DNA of 64,000 nt from Actinomycetota bacterium. Its GTDB lineage: Bacteria; Actinomycetota; Actinomycetes; Propionibacteriales; Nocardioidaceae. Shown here one piece after another: positions 47,640 through 59,951 of this stretch (position 1 is its first letter; each line of letters opens with the position of its first letter). The DNA lies in assembly GCA_009701885.1 (NCBI GenBank), contig WLJH01000007.1, positions 62,001 through 126,000 of the forward strand, in the 5' to 3' direction. The notes beneath the pieces were generated by a model, which saw only the letters and a list, made by a program, of their open reading frames with translations, searched no databases and had not been told where the DNA came from. The position numbers and the translations under genes were made by a program.

Positions 47640-49309
47640 GCGACACCAACGCGCGCCTGCCCATCCACGCCGCCACCGGCACCGGCCTCACCGCCCGGTC
47701 CTGGCAGACCGAGGCCCCGCTGCGGATGCTGATGAACAACCTCGACCCCGAGGTGGCCGAGGACCCCGACCACCTGGTCGTCTACGGCGGCACCGGCCGT
47801 GCGGCGCGGTCGTGGGCGGCGTACGACGCGATCGTCGCCTCGCTCACCGACCTCGCCGACGACGAGACGCTCCTCGTGCAGTCGGGCAAGCCCGTCGCCG
47901 TCATGCGCACCCACGCGTGGGCGCCGCGGGTGCTCATCGCCAACTCCAACCTGGTCGGCGACTGGGCGAACTGGGAGGAGTTCCGCCGGCTCGAGGACCT
48001 CGGCCTGACGATGTACGGCCAGATGACCGCCGGGTCGTGGATCTACATCGGCACCCAGGGGATCCTCCAGGGCACCTACGAGACGTTCGCCGCGGTGGCG
48101 GACCTCCGGTTCGGGGGGACGCTGGCCGGCACGATCACGGTCACCGCGGGCCTGGGCGGCATGGGCGGTGCGCAGCCGCTGGCGGTGACGATGAACGACG
48201 GTGTCGCGATCTGCATCGAGTGCGACGACGCGCGCATCCAGCGCCGGATCGACCACCGCTACCTCGACGTGCGTGCCTCCTCGCTCGAGGAGGCCGTGGA
48301 GATGGCCGTCGCCGCCCGCGACGAGCGGCGGGCGCTCTCCATCGGCGTGCTGGGCAACGCCGCCGAGCTGCTCCCGCGGCTGCTGGAGATGGACGCGCCG
48401 ATCGACGTGGTCACCGACCAGACCTCCGCCCACGACCCGTTGGCCTACCTGCCGTTCGGCACGCGCTTCGAGGACTGGGAGCGCGAGCGCACCGAGGACC
48501 CGGTCGGCTTCACCAAGCGGGCCCGGGAGTCGATGGCCGCGCACGTGCGGGCGATGGTCGACTTCCAGGACCGCGGCGCCGAGGTCTTCGACTACGGCAA
48601 CTCGATCCGCGACGAGGCGCGCAAGGGCGGCTACGACCGCGCCTTCGACTTCCCGGGCTTCGTGCCGGCCTACATCCGTCCGCAGTTCTGCGAGGGCCGC
48701 GGCCCCTTCCGGTGGGCCGCGCTCTCCGGCGACCCGGCCGACATCGCGGCGACCGACCGGGCGGTCCTCGAGCTTTTCCCCGAGGACGAGCGGCTGCGCC
48801 GCTGGATCACCATGGCCGGCGAGCGCGTGCACTTCCAGGGGCTCCCGGCGCGCATCTGCTGGCTGGGGTACGGCGAGCGCGCCCGCGCCGGGGCGAGGTT
48901 CAACGAGATGGTCGCCTCCGGAGAGCTCAAGGCCCCGGTCGTGATCGGGCGCGACCACCTCGACTGCGGGTCGGTCGCCTCGCCGTACCGCGAGACCGAG
49001 GCGATGCTCGACGGCTCCGACGCGATCGCGGACTGGGCGCTGCTCAACGCGCTGGTCAACACCGCCTCCGGCGCGACCTGGGTGTCGATCCACCACGGTG
49101 GCGGTGTCGGGATCGGCCGCTCGATCCACGCCGGCCAGGTGGTCGTCGCCGACGGCACGGCGCTGGCGGCGGAGAAGATCGAGCGGGTGCTCACCAACGA
49201 CCCGGGCATGGGCGTCGTGCGGCACGTGGACGCAGGCTACGACCGGGCCGACGAGGTCGCCCGGGAGCGGGGCGTGCGGGTGCCGATGCCCTTCCGCTCG
49301 CTGGGCTGA
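47636..49309 (+). CDS. hutU: Urocanate hydratase
   Basis: [72 protein letters not shown] start overlaps the hutH stop (GTGA). Confidence 0.96.
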   Translation: MSDTNARLPIHAATGTGLTARSWQTEAPLRMLMNNLDPEVAEDPDHLVVYGGTGRAARSWAAYDAIVASLTDLADDETLLVQSGKPVAVMRTHAWAPRVLIANSNLVGDWANWEEFRRLEDLGLTMYGQMTAGSWIYIGTQGILQGTYETFAAVADLRFGGTLAGTITVTAGLGGMGGAQPLAVTMNDGVAICIECDDARIQRRIDHRYLDVRASSLEEAVEMAVAARDERRALSIGVLGNAAELLPRLLEMDAPIDVVTDQTSAHDPLAYLPFGTRFEDWERERTEDPVGFTKRARESMAAHVRAMVDFQDRGAEVFDYGNSIRDEARKGGYDRAFDFPGFVPAYIRPQFCEGRGPFRWAALSGDPADIAATDRAVLELFPEDERLRRWITMAGERVHFQGLPARICWLGYGERARAGARFNEMVASGELKAPVVIGRDHLDCGSVASPYRETEAMLDGSDAIADWALLNALVNTASGATWVSIHHGGGVGIGRSIHAGQVVVADGTALAAEKIERVLTNDPGMGVVRHVDAGYDRADEVARERGVRVPMPFRSLG

Positions 49310-49316
49310 GCCTGGC

Positions 49317-49424
49317 GGGACGTCATACGTCGTGCGGAAGGGGACCTCCCGTCCGTATGACGTCCCGAGGGGGCGGGGACGTCATGCGCTCTGTGCCAGC
49401 GGACGTCCCGCCCGTATGACGTCC
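49317..49424. repeat. Two tandem GGGACGTCATRCG/CGTATGACGTCCC stem-loops in convergent gap
   Basis: 49317-49329/49354-49366 (13-bp perfect arms) and 49377-49388/49413-49424 (12 bp, one mismatch). Confidence 0.88.
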
Positions 49425-49428
49425 GCTC

Positions 49429-49869
49429 TCAGCGGGGCGAGTCGAGGACCATCGTGATCGGTCCGTCGTTGACCGAGGCGACCTGCATGTCCGCGCCGAA
49501 GACGCCGCGCTCCACGCGGGCACCGAGCCGCTCGAGCTCGGCGGCGACGGCGTCGTACAACGTCTCGGAGACCGGGCCGGGGGCGGCGGCCTGCCAGGTG
49601 GGGCGGCGGCCCTTGCGGGCGTCGCCGTAGAGCGTGAACTGGCTGACGAGCAGGACCGGCGCCCCGACGTCGGAGGCGGAGCGCTCGTCGCGCAGCAGCC
49701 GCAGCTCCCAGATCTTGCGGGCGGTCCAGGTGACGTCGGCGGGGCCGTCGTCGTGGGTGACACCGAGGTAGACGAGGAGTCCGGGACCCTCGGTGCGGCC
49801 GACGACCGTGCCGTCGACGGTGACGCTGGCGGACAGGGTGCGCTGGACGACCGCTCGCATGCGGCTCAT
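49429..49869 (-). CDS. dtd: D-aminoacyl-tRNA deacylase
   Basis: [38 protein letters not shown]...[20 protein letters not shown]...[26 protein letters not shown]. Confidence 0.96.
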   Translation of the reverse strand: MSRMRAVVQRTLSASVTVDGTVVGRTEGPGLLVYLGVTHDDGPADVTWTARKIWELRLLRDERSASDVGAPVLLVSQFTLYGDARKGRRPTWQAAAPGPVSETLYDAVAAELERLGARVERGVFGADMQVASVNDGPITMVLDSPR

Positions 49870-49943
49870 CCTGCCCTGGACCCGACCCCATCCGGGTCCC
49901 GGGGCAGTGGGCCGGTCGTGGACCGGCCGAGGCGTGGTGGGTC

Positions 49944-50087
49944 CTAGAAGACCCTGCGGGTGCTGCCGCCGATCGGCACGAGGTTCAGCACCAGGCCGAC
50001 GACGAGCAGGATCGCGCCGATGGTGGTCAGGATCGGGATCGAGGCCACGAGGCCGATGATCAGCAGGACCAGTCCGAGGACGATCAT
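49944..50087 (-). CDS. Small (47 aa) two-TM membrane protein
   Basis: [50 protein letters not shown]6131-like from memory. Confidence 0.75.
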   Translation of the reverse strand: MIVLGLVLLIIGLVASIPILTTIGAILLVVGLVLNLVPIGGSTRRVF

Positions 50088-50186
50088 GGGGTTTCCTCCC
50101 TTGCAGTGCCCGCCCGGGATGGGCGAGCGTTAGGGAACGGATGCCCGCCGGGGGACCCGCACAACCCGCCCGAGGGGGTGAGGGCC

Positions 50187-50594
50187 GTGGCCCACCCGCA
50201 GATGTTCGACGACGACGACCCGGTGCTCGCCCGGCTGGGCGGGCTCGCGCTCGACCTGCCCGGTGCCGCGCGGAAGGTCTCGCACGGTCGTCCCGCGTTC
50301 TTCACCACCAAGGTCTTCGCCTACTACGGCGGCTCGCAGCGGGTGGACGGCGAGTGGGTCGCCCACGACCACGCCCTCCTGGTGCTGCCCGACGAGGCCG
50401 ACCGGCCGGGGCTGCTCGAGGACCCGCGGGTCTGGGTGCCGGCCTACCTCGGGCCCTCCGGCTGGCTCGGGGTCGACCTCGGCCCCGACCCCGCGGCCGT
50501 GGACTGGGCCGAGGTCGGCGAGCTGCTCGACGCCTCCTACCGGCTGACCGCGCCGGCCCGGCTGGTCGCCGCGCTCGACGGCCGCGCCCGGTAG
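50187..50594 (+). CDS. MmcQ/YjbR-family protein
   Basis: [32 protein letters not shown]...[51 protein letters not shown] start tentative. Confidence 0.85.
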   Translation: MAHPQMFDDDDPVLARLGGLALDLPGAARKVSHGRPAFFTTKVFAYYGGSQRVDGEWVAHDHALLVLPDEADRPGLLEDPRVWVPAYLGPSGWLGVDLGPDPAAVDWAEVGELLDASYRLTAPARLVAALDGRAR

Positions 50595-51856
50595 CGCACC
50601 TCGCACGGCCCGTCCGCGCGCGCCACCCCGCCGATCTGCGCGGGGACCGGCCGCGGTCGCGCGGACCAGCCCGGCTCCACGTCGTACGACGTCAGCAGGC
50701 GGGTGGCCGCGGCGCTCATCGTCGCGAGCGAGAACGGCTGGGCGGGGCAGGTGTGCCGGCCGTGCCCGAAGGCCGTCACCAGCCGCGGGCTCCCGAGCCC
50801 CGCGGTGTCGGTGAACCGGTGCCGGTCCCACCGGTCGGGGTCCCAGGTGTCGTGGCCGAGAGCGGGGTCGAGGTTGGTGAGCGGCAGCAGGGTCGCGATC
50901 GTCACCCCCCTCCCCACCTCGTACGACGCCGCGCCGGTGTCGAGGGTGAGCGGCTGGAGCACGTGGCGGGACATGATCGACCGCTGCGCGAGCCGGGTCG
51001 ACTCCAGGGCGCACCGGGCGGCGTACCCCTCCTCCGCGGACCGGACCCGGTCCAGCGCCTCCGGGTGCGCGAGCACGTCGACCAGCACCCACCCGAGGGC
51101 GGCGTTGAGGTTGGACATGGAGGCGACGTGCACGAGCACGACGTCGAGGGCGGCACCCCGGCGGGCGGCCCCGGGCGGCTCGTCGGCCCACGCGGTGGCG
51201 ATCCGGCCGAGCAGCCCGTGGGCCCCGGGGTCCGCCGCGGCCGCGTCGACGGCCGGGCCGAGCCGGTCCAGCACGCGCTCCAGGGCGGCCCGCTCCTCGG
51301 CGTACCCGCTCTCGGCGACGGCGCGCATCGTGTCGGGGTGGACGAAGGAGGCGGCGCCGTCGAGCAGCTCGAGGTCGGCGCCCAGGGCGTCGAAGGTGGG
51401 GCCGACGGCGGAGCCGGGCCCGCCCCAGGAGGCGAGCCCCATCCGGTGCCCGAGCCGGCGGGTGAGGGCGAAGAGGTCGACGGAGCCGGCCTCGCCCAGG
51501 GCCGCGACCTCGGCGTCGAGGGCGAGGTCGAGGGCGGCGAGGTAGGTCGCGACGTCGTCCTTGCGGAAGAGGTCGCCGGGCAGGGTGCGGCGGCCGTCGA
51601 AGACCTCGTCGGGCAGCTTGCGCCGCAGCATGAGGTAGTCGGCGACGCCCTTGTTGGCGACGTCCTCGGGCAGGGCGTAGAAGGAGTCCACGCCGGTGGG
51701 GGAGAAGCAGAAGAGGTAGGTGTCGCCGCCGGAGACGGCGGCGAAGGTGTCGCCGTGCTCGGCGCGGGCGGCGGCCACCGCGGCCACGGCGTCGTCGACC
51801 GGTGCGTCCCAGGGCAGCGCCAGGTCGGCGACGGGTGGGGTCGGGCGGATTCTCAC
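50537..51856 (-). CDS. Cytochrome P450-like protein
   Basis: Heme-Cys region FGHGRHTCPAQPFSLATMSAAATRLL. Confidence 0.85.
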   Translation of the reverse strand: MRIRPTPPVADLALPWDAPVDDAVAAVAAARAEHGDTFAAVSGGDTYLFCFSPTGVDSFYALPEDVANKGVADYLMLRRKLPDEVFDGRRTLPGDLFRKDDVATYLAALDLALDAEVAALGEAGSVDLFALTRRLGHRMGLASWGGPGSAVGPTFDALGADLELLDGAASFVHPDTMRAVAESGYAEERAALERVLDRLGPAVDAAAADPGAHGLLGRIATAWADEPPGAARRGAALDVVLVHVASMSNLNAALGWVLVDVLAHPEALDRVRSAEEGYAARCALESTRLAQRSIMSRHVLQPLTLDTGAASYEVGRGVTIATLLPLTNLDPALGHDTWDPDRWDRHRFTDTAGLGSPRLVTAFGHGRHTCPAQPFSLATMSAAATRLLTSYDVEPGWSARPRPVPAQIGGVARADGPCEVRYRARPSSAATSRAGAVSR

Positions 51857-51863
51857 CTCAGGC

Positions 51864-52670
51864 TCACTTCAGGCCCGGGTGGCTCTTGACGAGCACCGGC
51901 AGCAGCAGCGTCCGCGGCGTGACCTGCGAGACGGCCGCCGCGACCCGGTTGGCCCGGCCCGGGATGACCACGAGCCGGCCCTTGGCCAGCCCCGCCACGG
52001 CGTCCCGGGCGACCTGCTCGGCGGAGACCCACATGACCGCGGGCAGCGCGGCCTCGGCGTCCTCCTTGCTGAAGCCCGCGCGCTCGCCGAAGCCGGTGTG
52101 GACCGGCCCCGGGCACAGCGTCGTGGCGGTGACCCCCGTGCCGCGCAGCTCGCCGGCCAGGGACTGCGTGTAGGACAGCACGAACGCCTTGCCGGCGCCG
52201 TACCCCGCCTGGCCGGGCAGGGGCTGGAACGCCGCGGTCGAGGCGACGTTGAGGACGGCGCCCCGACCCCGCGAGACCATGCCGGGCAGCAGCCGCGCGC
52301 ACAGGTCGACGACTGCCACGACGTCGACCTCCACCATGTGCATCTCGGCGTCGGGGTCGCTGTCGTGCACGGGTCCGAGGGTGGAGAACCCGGCGTTGTT
52401 GACCAGCACCTCCACGGTGCGGTCGGCGGCCAGCAGCGCGTCGGCCAGGGCGGCCCGGTCCGCGCGGGAGCCGAGGTCGCAGGGGAGCACCGAGGCACCC
52501 GCGTGGCCCTCCAGCTCCGCGGCGAGCGCCTCGAGCTTGTCGACCGAGCGGGCCACGAGGGTGACGTGGTGGCCGCGGCGGGCCAGCTCGCGGGCGATCT
52601 CGGCACCGATGCCCGAGGAGGCGCCGGTGACGACGGCGGTGCGGTCGCCCGCGGGGGAGGGGAGGGACAT
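51864..52670 (-). CDS. SDR-family oxidoreductase
   Basis: TAVVTGASSGIGAEIARELARRGHHVTLVARS, VLVNNAGFSTLGP, YGAGKAFVLSYTQSLAGEL. Confidence 0.93.
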   Translation of the reverse strand: MSLPSPAGDRTAVVTGASSGIGAEIARELARRGHHVTLVARSVDKLEALAAELEGHAGASVLPCDLGSRADRAALADALLAADRTVEVLVNNAGFSTLGPVHDSDPDAEMHMVEVDVVAVVDLCARLLPGMVSRGRGAVLNVASTAAFQPLPGQAGYGAGKAFVLSYTQSLAGELRGTGVTATTLCPGPVHTGFGERAGFSKEDAEAALPAVMWVSAEQVARDAVAGLAKGRLVVIPGRANRVAAAVSQVTPRTLLLPVLVKSHPGLK

Positions 52671-52749
52671 GCGCGGGATGCTCCCAGGTTTCACCCGTGG
52701 CGCCGAGACCCCCGAGGGCACCTGACCTGCTGCTCCTAGGCTCGAGCCC

Positions 52750-54240
52750 GTGAGCCTGCCCCACGACCTCCCCCACCAGCTGCGGGGCGCCCTCGTCGCC
52801 GCCGACTTCACCTACGACGCCGTCGCCGAGCTGCTCGGGCCGCTGGCTCACGACGCACTGGCCCGCAACGAGACGGTGCCCGGGCTGCGTCGCACCCGCG
52901 ACGGCAGCCCGCTGTCCACGCTGGTGCGGCTCTTCCTGCTGCAGGTGCCGGTCGCGGCCTCCGCCGCCGAGTCCGCGCTGCCGGGCCTGGTCGACCGGCT
53001 GGCCGCGGAGGGCCTGCTCGAGCAGAGCGTCGGGGAGGTCGCGGCCCGCCTCGACGTGCGCCCGTACGCCGCCGACGACCAGCACCTGTGGGTCGTCTCC
53101 GACCTGACGCCGGGCCTGGACGGCGCCCCGCAGCGGGTCGGCCCCGACCACGTGCTCGGCATCAGCCCTGCCTCGACCTCGCTGGCGCAGCTGACGATCC
53201 GCGAGCCGGTCGGCCGCGCGCTCGACCTCGGCACCGGCTGCGGCGTGCAGGCCCTGCACCTCGCCCAGCACGCGCAGACCGTCGTCGCCACCGACGTCAA
53301 CGCCAGGGCCCTGCGGCTGACGCGCTTCAACGCCGCGCTCAACGACGTCGAGGGGCGCATCGACGTGCGGGACGGCTCGTTCTTCGAGCCGGTGCGCGGG
53401 GAGCGCTTCGACCTGATCGCCACCAACCCGCCGTTCGTGATCTCCCCGGCCACGGGCGAGCGGCTGGTCTACCGCGACTCCGGGCTCCCCGGCGACCGGG
53501 TCGTCGAGGACATCGTCCGAGCCGCGCCCGGGCACCTCACCCCCGGCGGCTGGTGCCAGGTCCTGGCCAACTGGGTCATCGCCCGCGACACGCCGTGGGA
53601 CGAGCGGCTCGCGGGCTGGCTCTCGGACGACGTGGACGCGCTCGTGGTGCAGCGCGAGGTGCTCGACCCGGCGGCGTACGTCGAGCTGTGGCTCAAGGAC
53701 GCCGGCCACCACCCCTCGACGGGCGCGGTCGGGATGGAGGAGTACCACCAGCGCTACGACACCTGGCTGGCGTGGTTCGACGAGCAGGCGATCGAGGCGG
53801 TCGGCTTCGGGTGGATCCACCTGCACCGGCGTACCGGCTCCGAGGCGGGCGCCCCCGCCCGCGAGCTGCTGTCGTGGCCCTACGACGTGGAGCAGCCGAT
53901 CGCCCCCGCCGTGGCCGCGTGGGGCCGGGCGGTCCACGTCGACGCCGGCCCGTCGGCACGGCTGGTGCTGCGCCCCGACGTGCGCCAGGAGACCGTCGGC
54001 CCGGTCGGGGCCGAGGACCCCGAGACCATCGTCCTGCGCCAGCAGACGGGCCTGCGCCGCGCCCGCACGGCCGACACCGTGGTGGCCGGGCTGGCCGGGG
54101 CGTGCGACGGGGAGCTGACGGTCGGGCAGATCCTGGACGCCCTGGCGCAGATCCTCGACCTCGACCCCGCCGCCACCCGGGAGGACTACCTGCCGGTGGT
54201 CGCCGAGCTGGTGCGCGAGGGGTTCCTCGTCGAGGGCTGA
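52750..54240 (+). CDS. Class I SAM-dependent methyltransferase
   Basis: ALDLGTGCGVQALHLAQHAQTVVATDVNARAL, FDLIATNPPFVISP (NPPF motif), N-terminal extension. Confidence 0.9.
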   Translation: MSLPHDLPHQLRGALVAADFTYDAVAELLGPLAHDALARNETVPGLRRTRDGSPLSTLVRLFLLQVPVAASAAESALPGLVDRLAAEGLLEQSVGEVAARLDVRPYAADDQHLWVVSDLTPGLDGAPQRVGPDHVLGISPASTSLAQLTIREPVGRALDLGTGCGVQALHLAQHAQTVVATDVNARALRLTRFNAALNDVEGRIDVRDGSFFEPVRGERFDLIATNPPFVISPATGERLVYRDSGLPGDRVVEDIVRAAPGHLTPGGWCQVLANWVIARDTPWDERLAGWLSDDVDALVVQREVLDPAAYVELWLKDAGHHPSTGAVGMEEYHQRYDTWLAWFDEQAIEAVGFGWIHLHRRTGSEAGAPARELLSWPYDVEQPIAPAVAAWGRAVHVDAGPSARLVLRPDVRQETVGPVGAEDPETIVLRQQTGLRRARTADTVVAGLAGACDGELTVGQILDALAQILDLDPAATREDYLPVVAELVREGFLVEG

Positions 54241-54255
54241 TCGATCGAGGGCTGA

Positions 54256-54645
54256 TCAGGCAGGCAGTGCCGGCACGACGTCGGTGTGGGTGAAGTCGTC
54301 TCCGACGTACAGCAGCGGTGCGCCCGTCACCCTCGCCAGCGCATAGGAGTAGGTGTCGCCGAGGTTGAGGCGCGGAGGAGAGCCCGACCCCTTGCCGAAG
54401 CGTCGGTACGCCTCCGCAGCCACCTCGCTGTGCTCCTGGGTGAAGGGCACGGTCTCGATGTCCAGCTCAGCAATCAGCGGCTCCGCCCCGAGTGCCAGTC
54501 TGCGATGGGCCACGACGGCCGTCTCGACCCGGGTGGGCGCCGACATCCGGGCTCGGCCCTCACACGTCAGGATCGCGTGGGCCAGCTCGGCCGCCGTGGG
54601 CTCGCCGAGGAGGATCGCCATCACGGCGGAGGTGTCGACGATCAC
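54256..54645 (-). CDS. vapC: PIN-domain toxin VapC
   Basis: VIVDTSAVMAILLGEPTAAELAHAIL...LNLGDTYSYALARVTGAPLLYVGDDFTHTDV. GTG start overlaps the vapB stop (GTGA). Confidence 0.9.
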   Translation of the reverse strand: MIVDTSAVMAILLGEPTAAELAHAILTCEGRARMSAPTRVETAVVAHRRLALGAEPLIAELDIETVPFTQEHSEVAAEAYRRFGKGSGSPPRLNLGDTYSYALARVTGAPLLYVGDDFTHTDVVPALPA

Positions 54646-54890
54646 CGCGGCAGTCCCCACTCGTCGTACAGGTCGTCATCGGTGAGGAAGGGCTCGTCGC
54701 TCGACTCGCGGATCGCGCGGGCCAGCTCCAGGATCTCCTCGACGCTGGCCCTGCGCCGAGGAACCGGCTCGCGCTCCACCGCTTCGGCCAGGGCTGCCCG
54801 CACGGCTGCGGTCATCGACGTGCCCCGCCGCTGCGCCAGCTCGCGCGCGAGTCGGTAGACCTCGGGGTCCTTGAGGTTCAACGTGGGCAC
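54642..54890 (-). CDS. vapB: VapB-family antitoxin
   Basis: MPTLNLKDPEVYRLARELAQRRGTSMTAAVRAALAEAVER..., translationally coupled to vapC. Confidence 0.9.
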   Translation of the reverse strand: MPTLNLKDPEVYRLARELAQRRGTSMTAAVRAALAEAVEREPVPRRRASVEEILELARAIRESSDEPFLTDDDLYDEWGLPR

Positions 54891-54909
54891 TCCTCCAGCG
54901 TACGGCGGG

Positions 54910-54929
54910 TTCTACCGTCGAGGGTAGAA
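54910..54929. promoter_or_regulatory. Inverted repeat TTCTACCgtcgagGGTAGAA, candidate VapB operator
   Basis: 7-bp perfect arms, 20 bp upstream of vapB. Confidence 0.65.
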
Positions 54930-55154
54930 GTCGGCACCGACGTGCGAGGACGTCTCTCCACAGGCCCCGCTCCGACCTCGTGGCAGGTCCGGCGAGCCGC
55001 CCGCCCCCGACGTACGACGCGAGCCCCGTCGCCCCCACGCGCTACCGTGATCGGCGCCGACCCCCTGCGCGGGCCGGCCCCGGACCCGGGTGCACCCCCG
55101 TCCGGACGTCTCCAGCCCCGCGCAGCGCCCCCGATCGAAGGAACACCCAGCCCC

Positions 55155-57911
<2,757 letters not shown>

Positions 57912-57922
57912 GCGCCACCGTG

Positions 57923-58069
57923 GGTCGAGCAGGCGAGCGCCAGCGAGCCGTCGTCGAGACCGCGTGAGGTGCCTGTGGACTCTGCCCACAGCCGGTCGCC
58001 GTGGGCACGGTCGCCGTGCGGCGTACGCGGTCTCGACGACGGCTCGCCGGGGGCTCGCCTGCTCGACCA
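57923..58069. repeat. Inverted pair of the dispersed ~40-bp repeat between topA and tmk
   Basis: 57923-57961 GGTCGAGCAGGCGAGCGCCAGCGAGCCGTCGTCGAGACC and 58029-58069 GGTCTCGACGACGGCTCGCCGGGGGCTCGCCTGCTCGACCA. Confidence 0.85.
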
Positions 58070-58118
58070 CCGAGGACCCTGCCCCGCCCCTGTCCCCGCC
58101 GCCCCGTAGGTTCGCCCC

Positions 58119-58790
58119 ATGACCCAGCACCCGGCCGCGCAGGCGACCTGGCCCGGCCGCTGGACCGCCCGCGGGCTCTTCGTCTGCTTCGAGGGGGGCG
58201 AGGGGTCCGGCAAGTCGACCCAGTCGCGCCTGCTGCGCGACCACCTCGAGCAGCAGGGCCGCGAGGTGCTGCTGACCTTCGAGCCCGGCGACACCCCGGT
58301 CGGTGCCGAGCTGCGGCGGATCGTGCTGAGCCCCGAGACCGGAGCGCTGTCGGACCGCACCGAGGTGCTGCTCTACGCCGCCGACAAGGCCGAGCACGTC
58401 GACACCGTCGTCCTGCCGGCGCTGGAGCGGGGCGCGGTCGTCGTCACCGACCGGTACGTCGACAGCACGCTCGCCTACCAGGGCGCGGGTCGCACGCTGC
58501 CGGTCGCCGACGTGGCGCACGTCGCGCGCTGGGCGACCGGCGACCTCCGCCCGCACCTGACCGTGGTCCTCGACCTCGAGCCGGCCGCGGGGCTGGGCCG
58601 GTTCGAGGGGCGCGACCGGATCGAGGGCGAGTCGCTGGAGTTCCACCAGCGGGTGCGGCAGGCGTTCCTCGACATGGCCGCCGAGGACCCGGAGCACTAC
58701 CTCGTCCTCGACGCCCGGGCTGCCGTCGAGGAGATCGCCGCCGCCATCCGCGAGCGGGTGGAGGAGCTGCTGCCCGGGGTGACCCGATGA
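58119..58790 (+). CDS. tmk: Thymidylate kinase
   Basis: GLFVCFEGGEGSGKSTQSRLLRDHLEQQGREVLLTFEPGDT...VVVTDRYVDSTLAYQGAGR. Confidence 0.96.
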   Translation: MTQHPAAQATWPGRWTARGLFVCFEGGEGSGKSTQSRLLRDHLEQQGREVLLTFEPGDTPVGAELRRIVLSPETGALSDRTEVLLYAADKAEHVDTVVLPALERGAVVVTDRYVDSTLAYQGAGRTLPVADVAHVARWATGDLRPHLTVVLDLEPAAGLGRFEGRDRIEGESLEFHQRVRQAFLDMAAEDPEHYLVLDARAAVEEIAAAIRERVEELLPGVTR

Positions 58791-59947
58791 GTGTCTGGGA
58801 CGACCTGGTCGGTCAGCGGCCCGTCATCGAGACCCTGCGCGCGGCGGCCGCGGGCAACGGGATGACCCACGCCTTGCTCATCACGGGGCCGCCGGGCTCG
58901 GGCCGCTCCAACGCCGCCATCGCCTTCGCCGCCGCGCTGCAGTGCGAGCGCGGGCCCGGCCCCGAGGCCGGCTGCGGTGCCTGCCACGCCTGCACCACCG
59001 CGCTGGCCGGCTCCAACCCCGACGTGACCCGGGTGCAGACCGAGTCGGTCCAGTTCCGCGCCAAGGACGCCCGCGAGATGGTGCGCAAGGCCGCGATGAG
59101 CCCGGTCTCGCACCGCTGGCAGGTGATCGTGGTCGAGGACGCCGACCGCTTCAACGACACCTCCGGCAACGCCGTGCTCAAGGCCGTGGAGGAGCCGGCG
59201 CCACGCACCATCTGGCTGCTGTGCGCGCCGACCACCGAGGACGTCCTGCCCACGATCCGCAGCCGCTGCCGGCTGGTCTCGCTGTCCACGCCCACCGCGC
59301 CCGACGTCGCGGAGTTCCTCGTGCGGCGGCACGGCGTGGGGGAGGCGCTGGCGTCGTACGCCGCCCGCGCGAGCCAGGGGCACATCGGCCGGGCCAAGGC
59401 GCTCGCCCTCGACGAGGCCACGCGCAACCGTCGCCGCGAGGTCGTCTCGCTGCCAGCGCGGCTGACCACGCTCGGGGCCTGCATGCAGGCGGCCACCAAC
59501 CTCGCCGACGTGGCGAAGGAGGAGGCCGAGGCGATCACGACCGATCTCGACGCGCGGGAGAAGGCCGACCTCGACCGGGCGTTCGGGTACGAGGACAAGG
59601 GTCGCCGGCCGCGGGAGTACGCCTCGGCGCTGCGCGAGATGACCGAGGACCAGAAGCGGCGCGCGCGGCGACGGGTCCTCGACGTGGTCGACCGCAGCCT
59701 GATGGACCTGGTCTCGGTCTACCGCGACGCGATCGCGCTCGGCACCGGTGCGCCCGGCGAGCTGGTCAACGAGGAGATCCGCCCGGACGTGCAGGAGGTC
59801 GTGCGCACCTCCACGCCCGAGCTCAACCTGCGGCGGATCGCGTGGGTCTTCGAGGCCCGCGAGCAGATGCTGGAGTTCAACGTCCCGGTCGCCTTGGCGC
59901 TGGAGTCCATGATGGTGGCGCTGAAGGTACCCGAGGGGAGCAGGTAG
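58787..59947 (+). CDS. holB: DNA polymerase III subunit delta'
   Basis: MSVWDDLVGQRPVIETLRAAAAGNGMTHALLITGPPGSGRSNAAIAFAAALQCERGPGPEAGCGACHAC (P-loop, Zn cysteines); ATGA overlap with tmk. Confidence 0.93.
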   Translation: MSVWDDLVGQRPVIETLRAAAAGNGMTHALLITGPPGSGRSNAAIAFAAALQCERGPGPEAGCGACHACTTALAGSNPDVTRVQTESVQFRAKDAREMVRKAAMSPVSHRWQVIVVEDADRFNDTSGNAVLKAVEEPAPRTIWLLCAPTTEDVLPTIRSRCRLVSLSTPTAPDVAEFLVRRHGVGEALASYAARASQGHIGRAKALALDEATRNRRREVVSLPARLTTLGACMQAATNLADVAKEEAEAITTDLDAREKADLDRAFGYEDKGRRPREYASALREMTEDQKRRARRRVLDVVDRSLMDLVSVYRDAIALGTGAPGELVNEEIRPDVQEVVRTSTPELNLRRIAWVFEAREQMLEFNVPVALALESMMVALKVPEGSR

Positions 59948-59951
59948 CCAG

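Noticed and set aside
50195-52670. P450 + SDR + neighbouring genes as a natural-product cluster
   Set aside because: No biosynthetic core enzyme (PKS, NRPS, terpene synthase) in the window.
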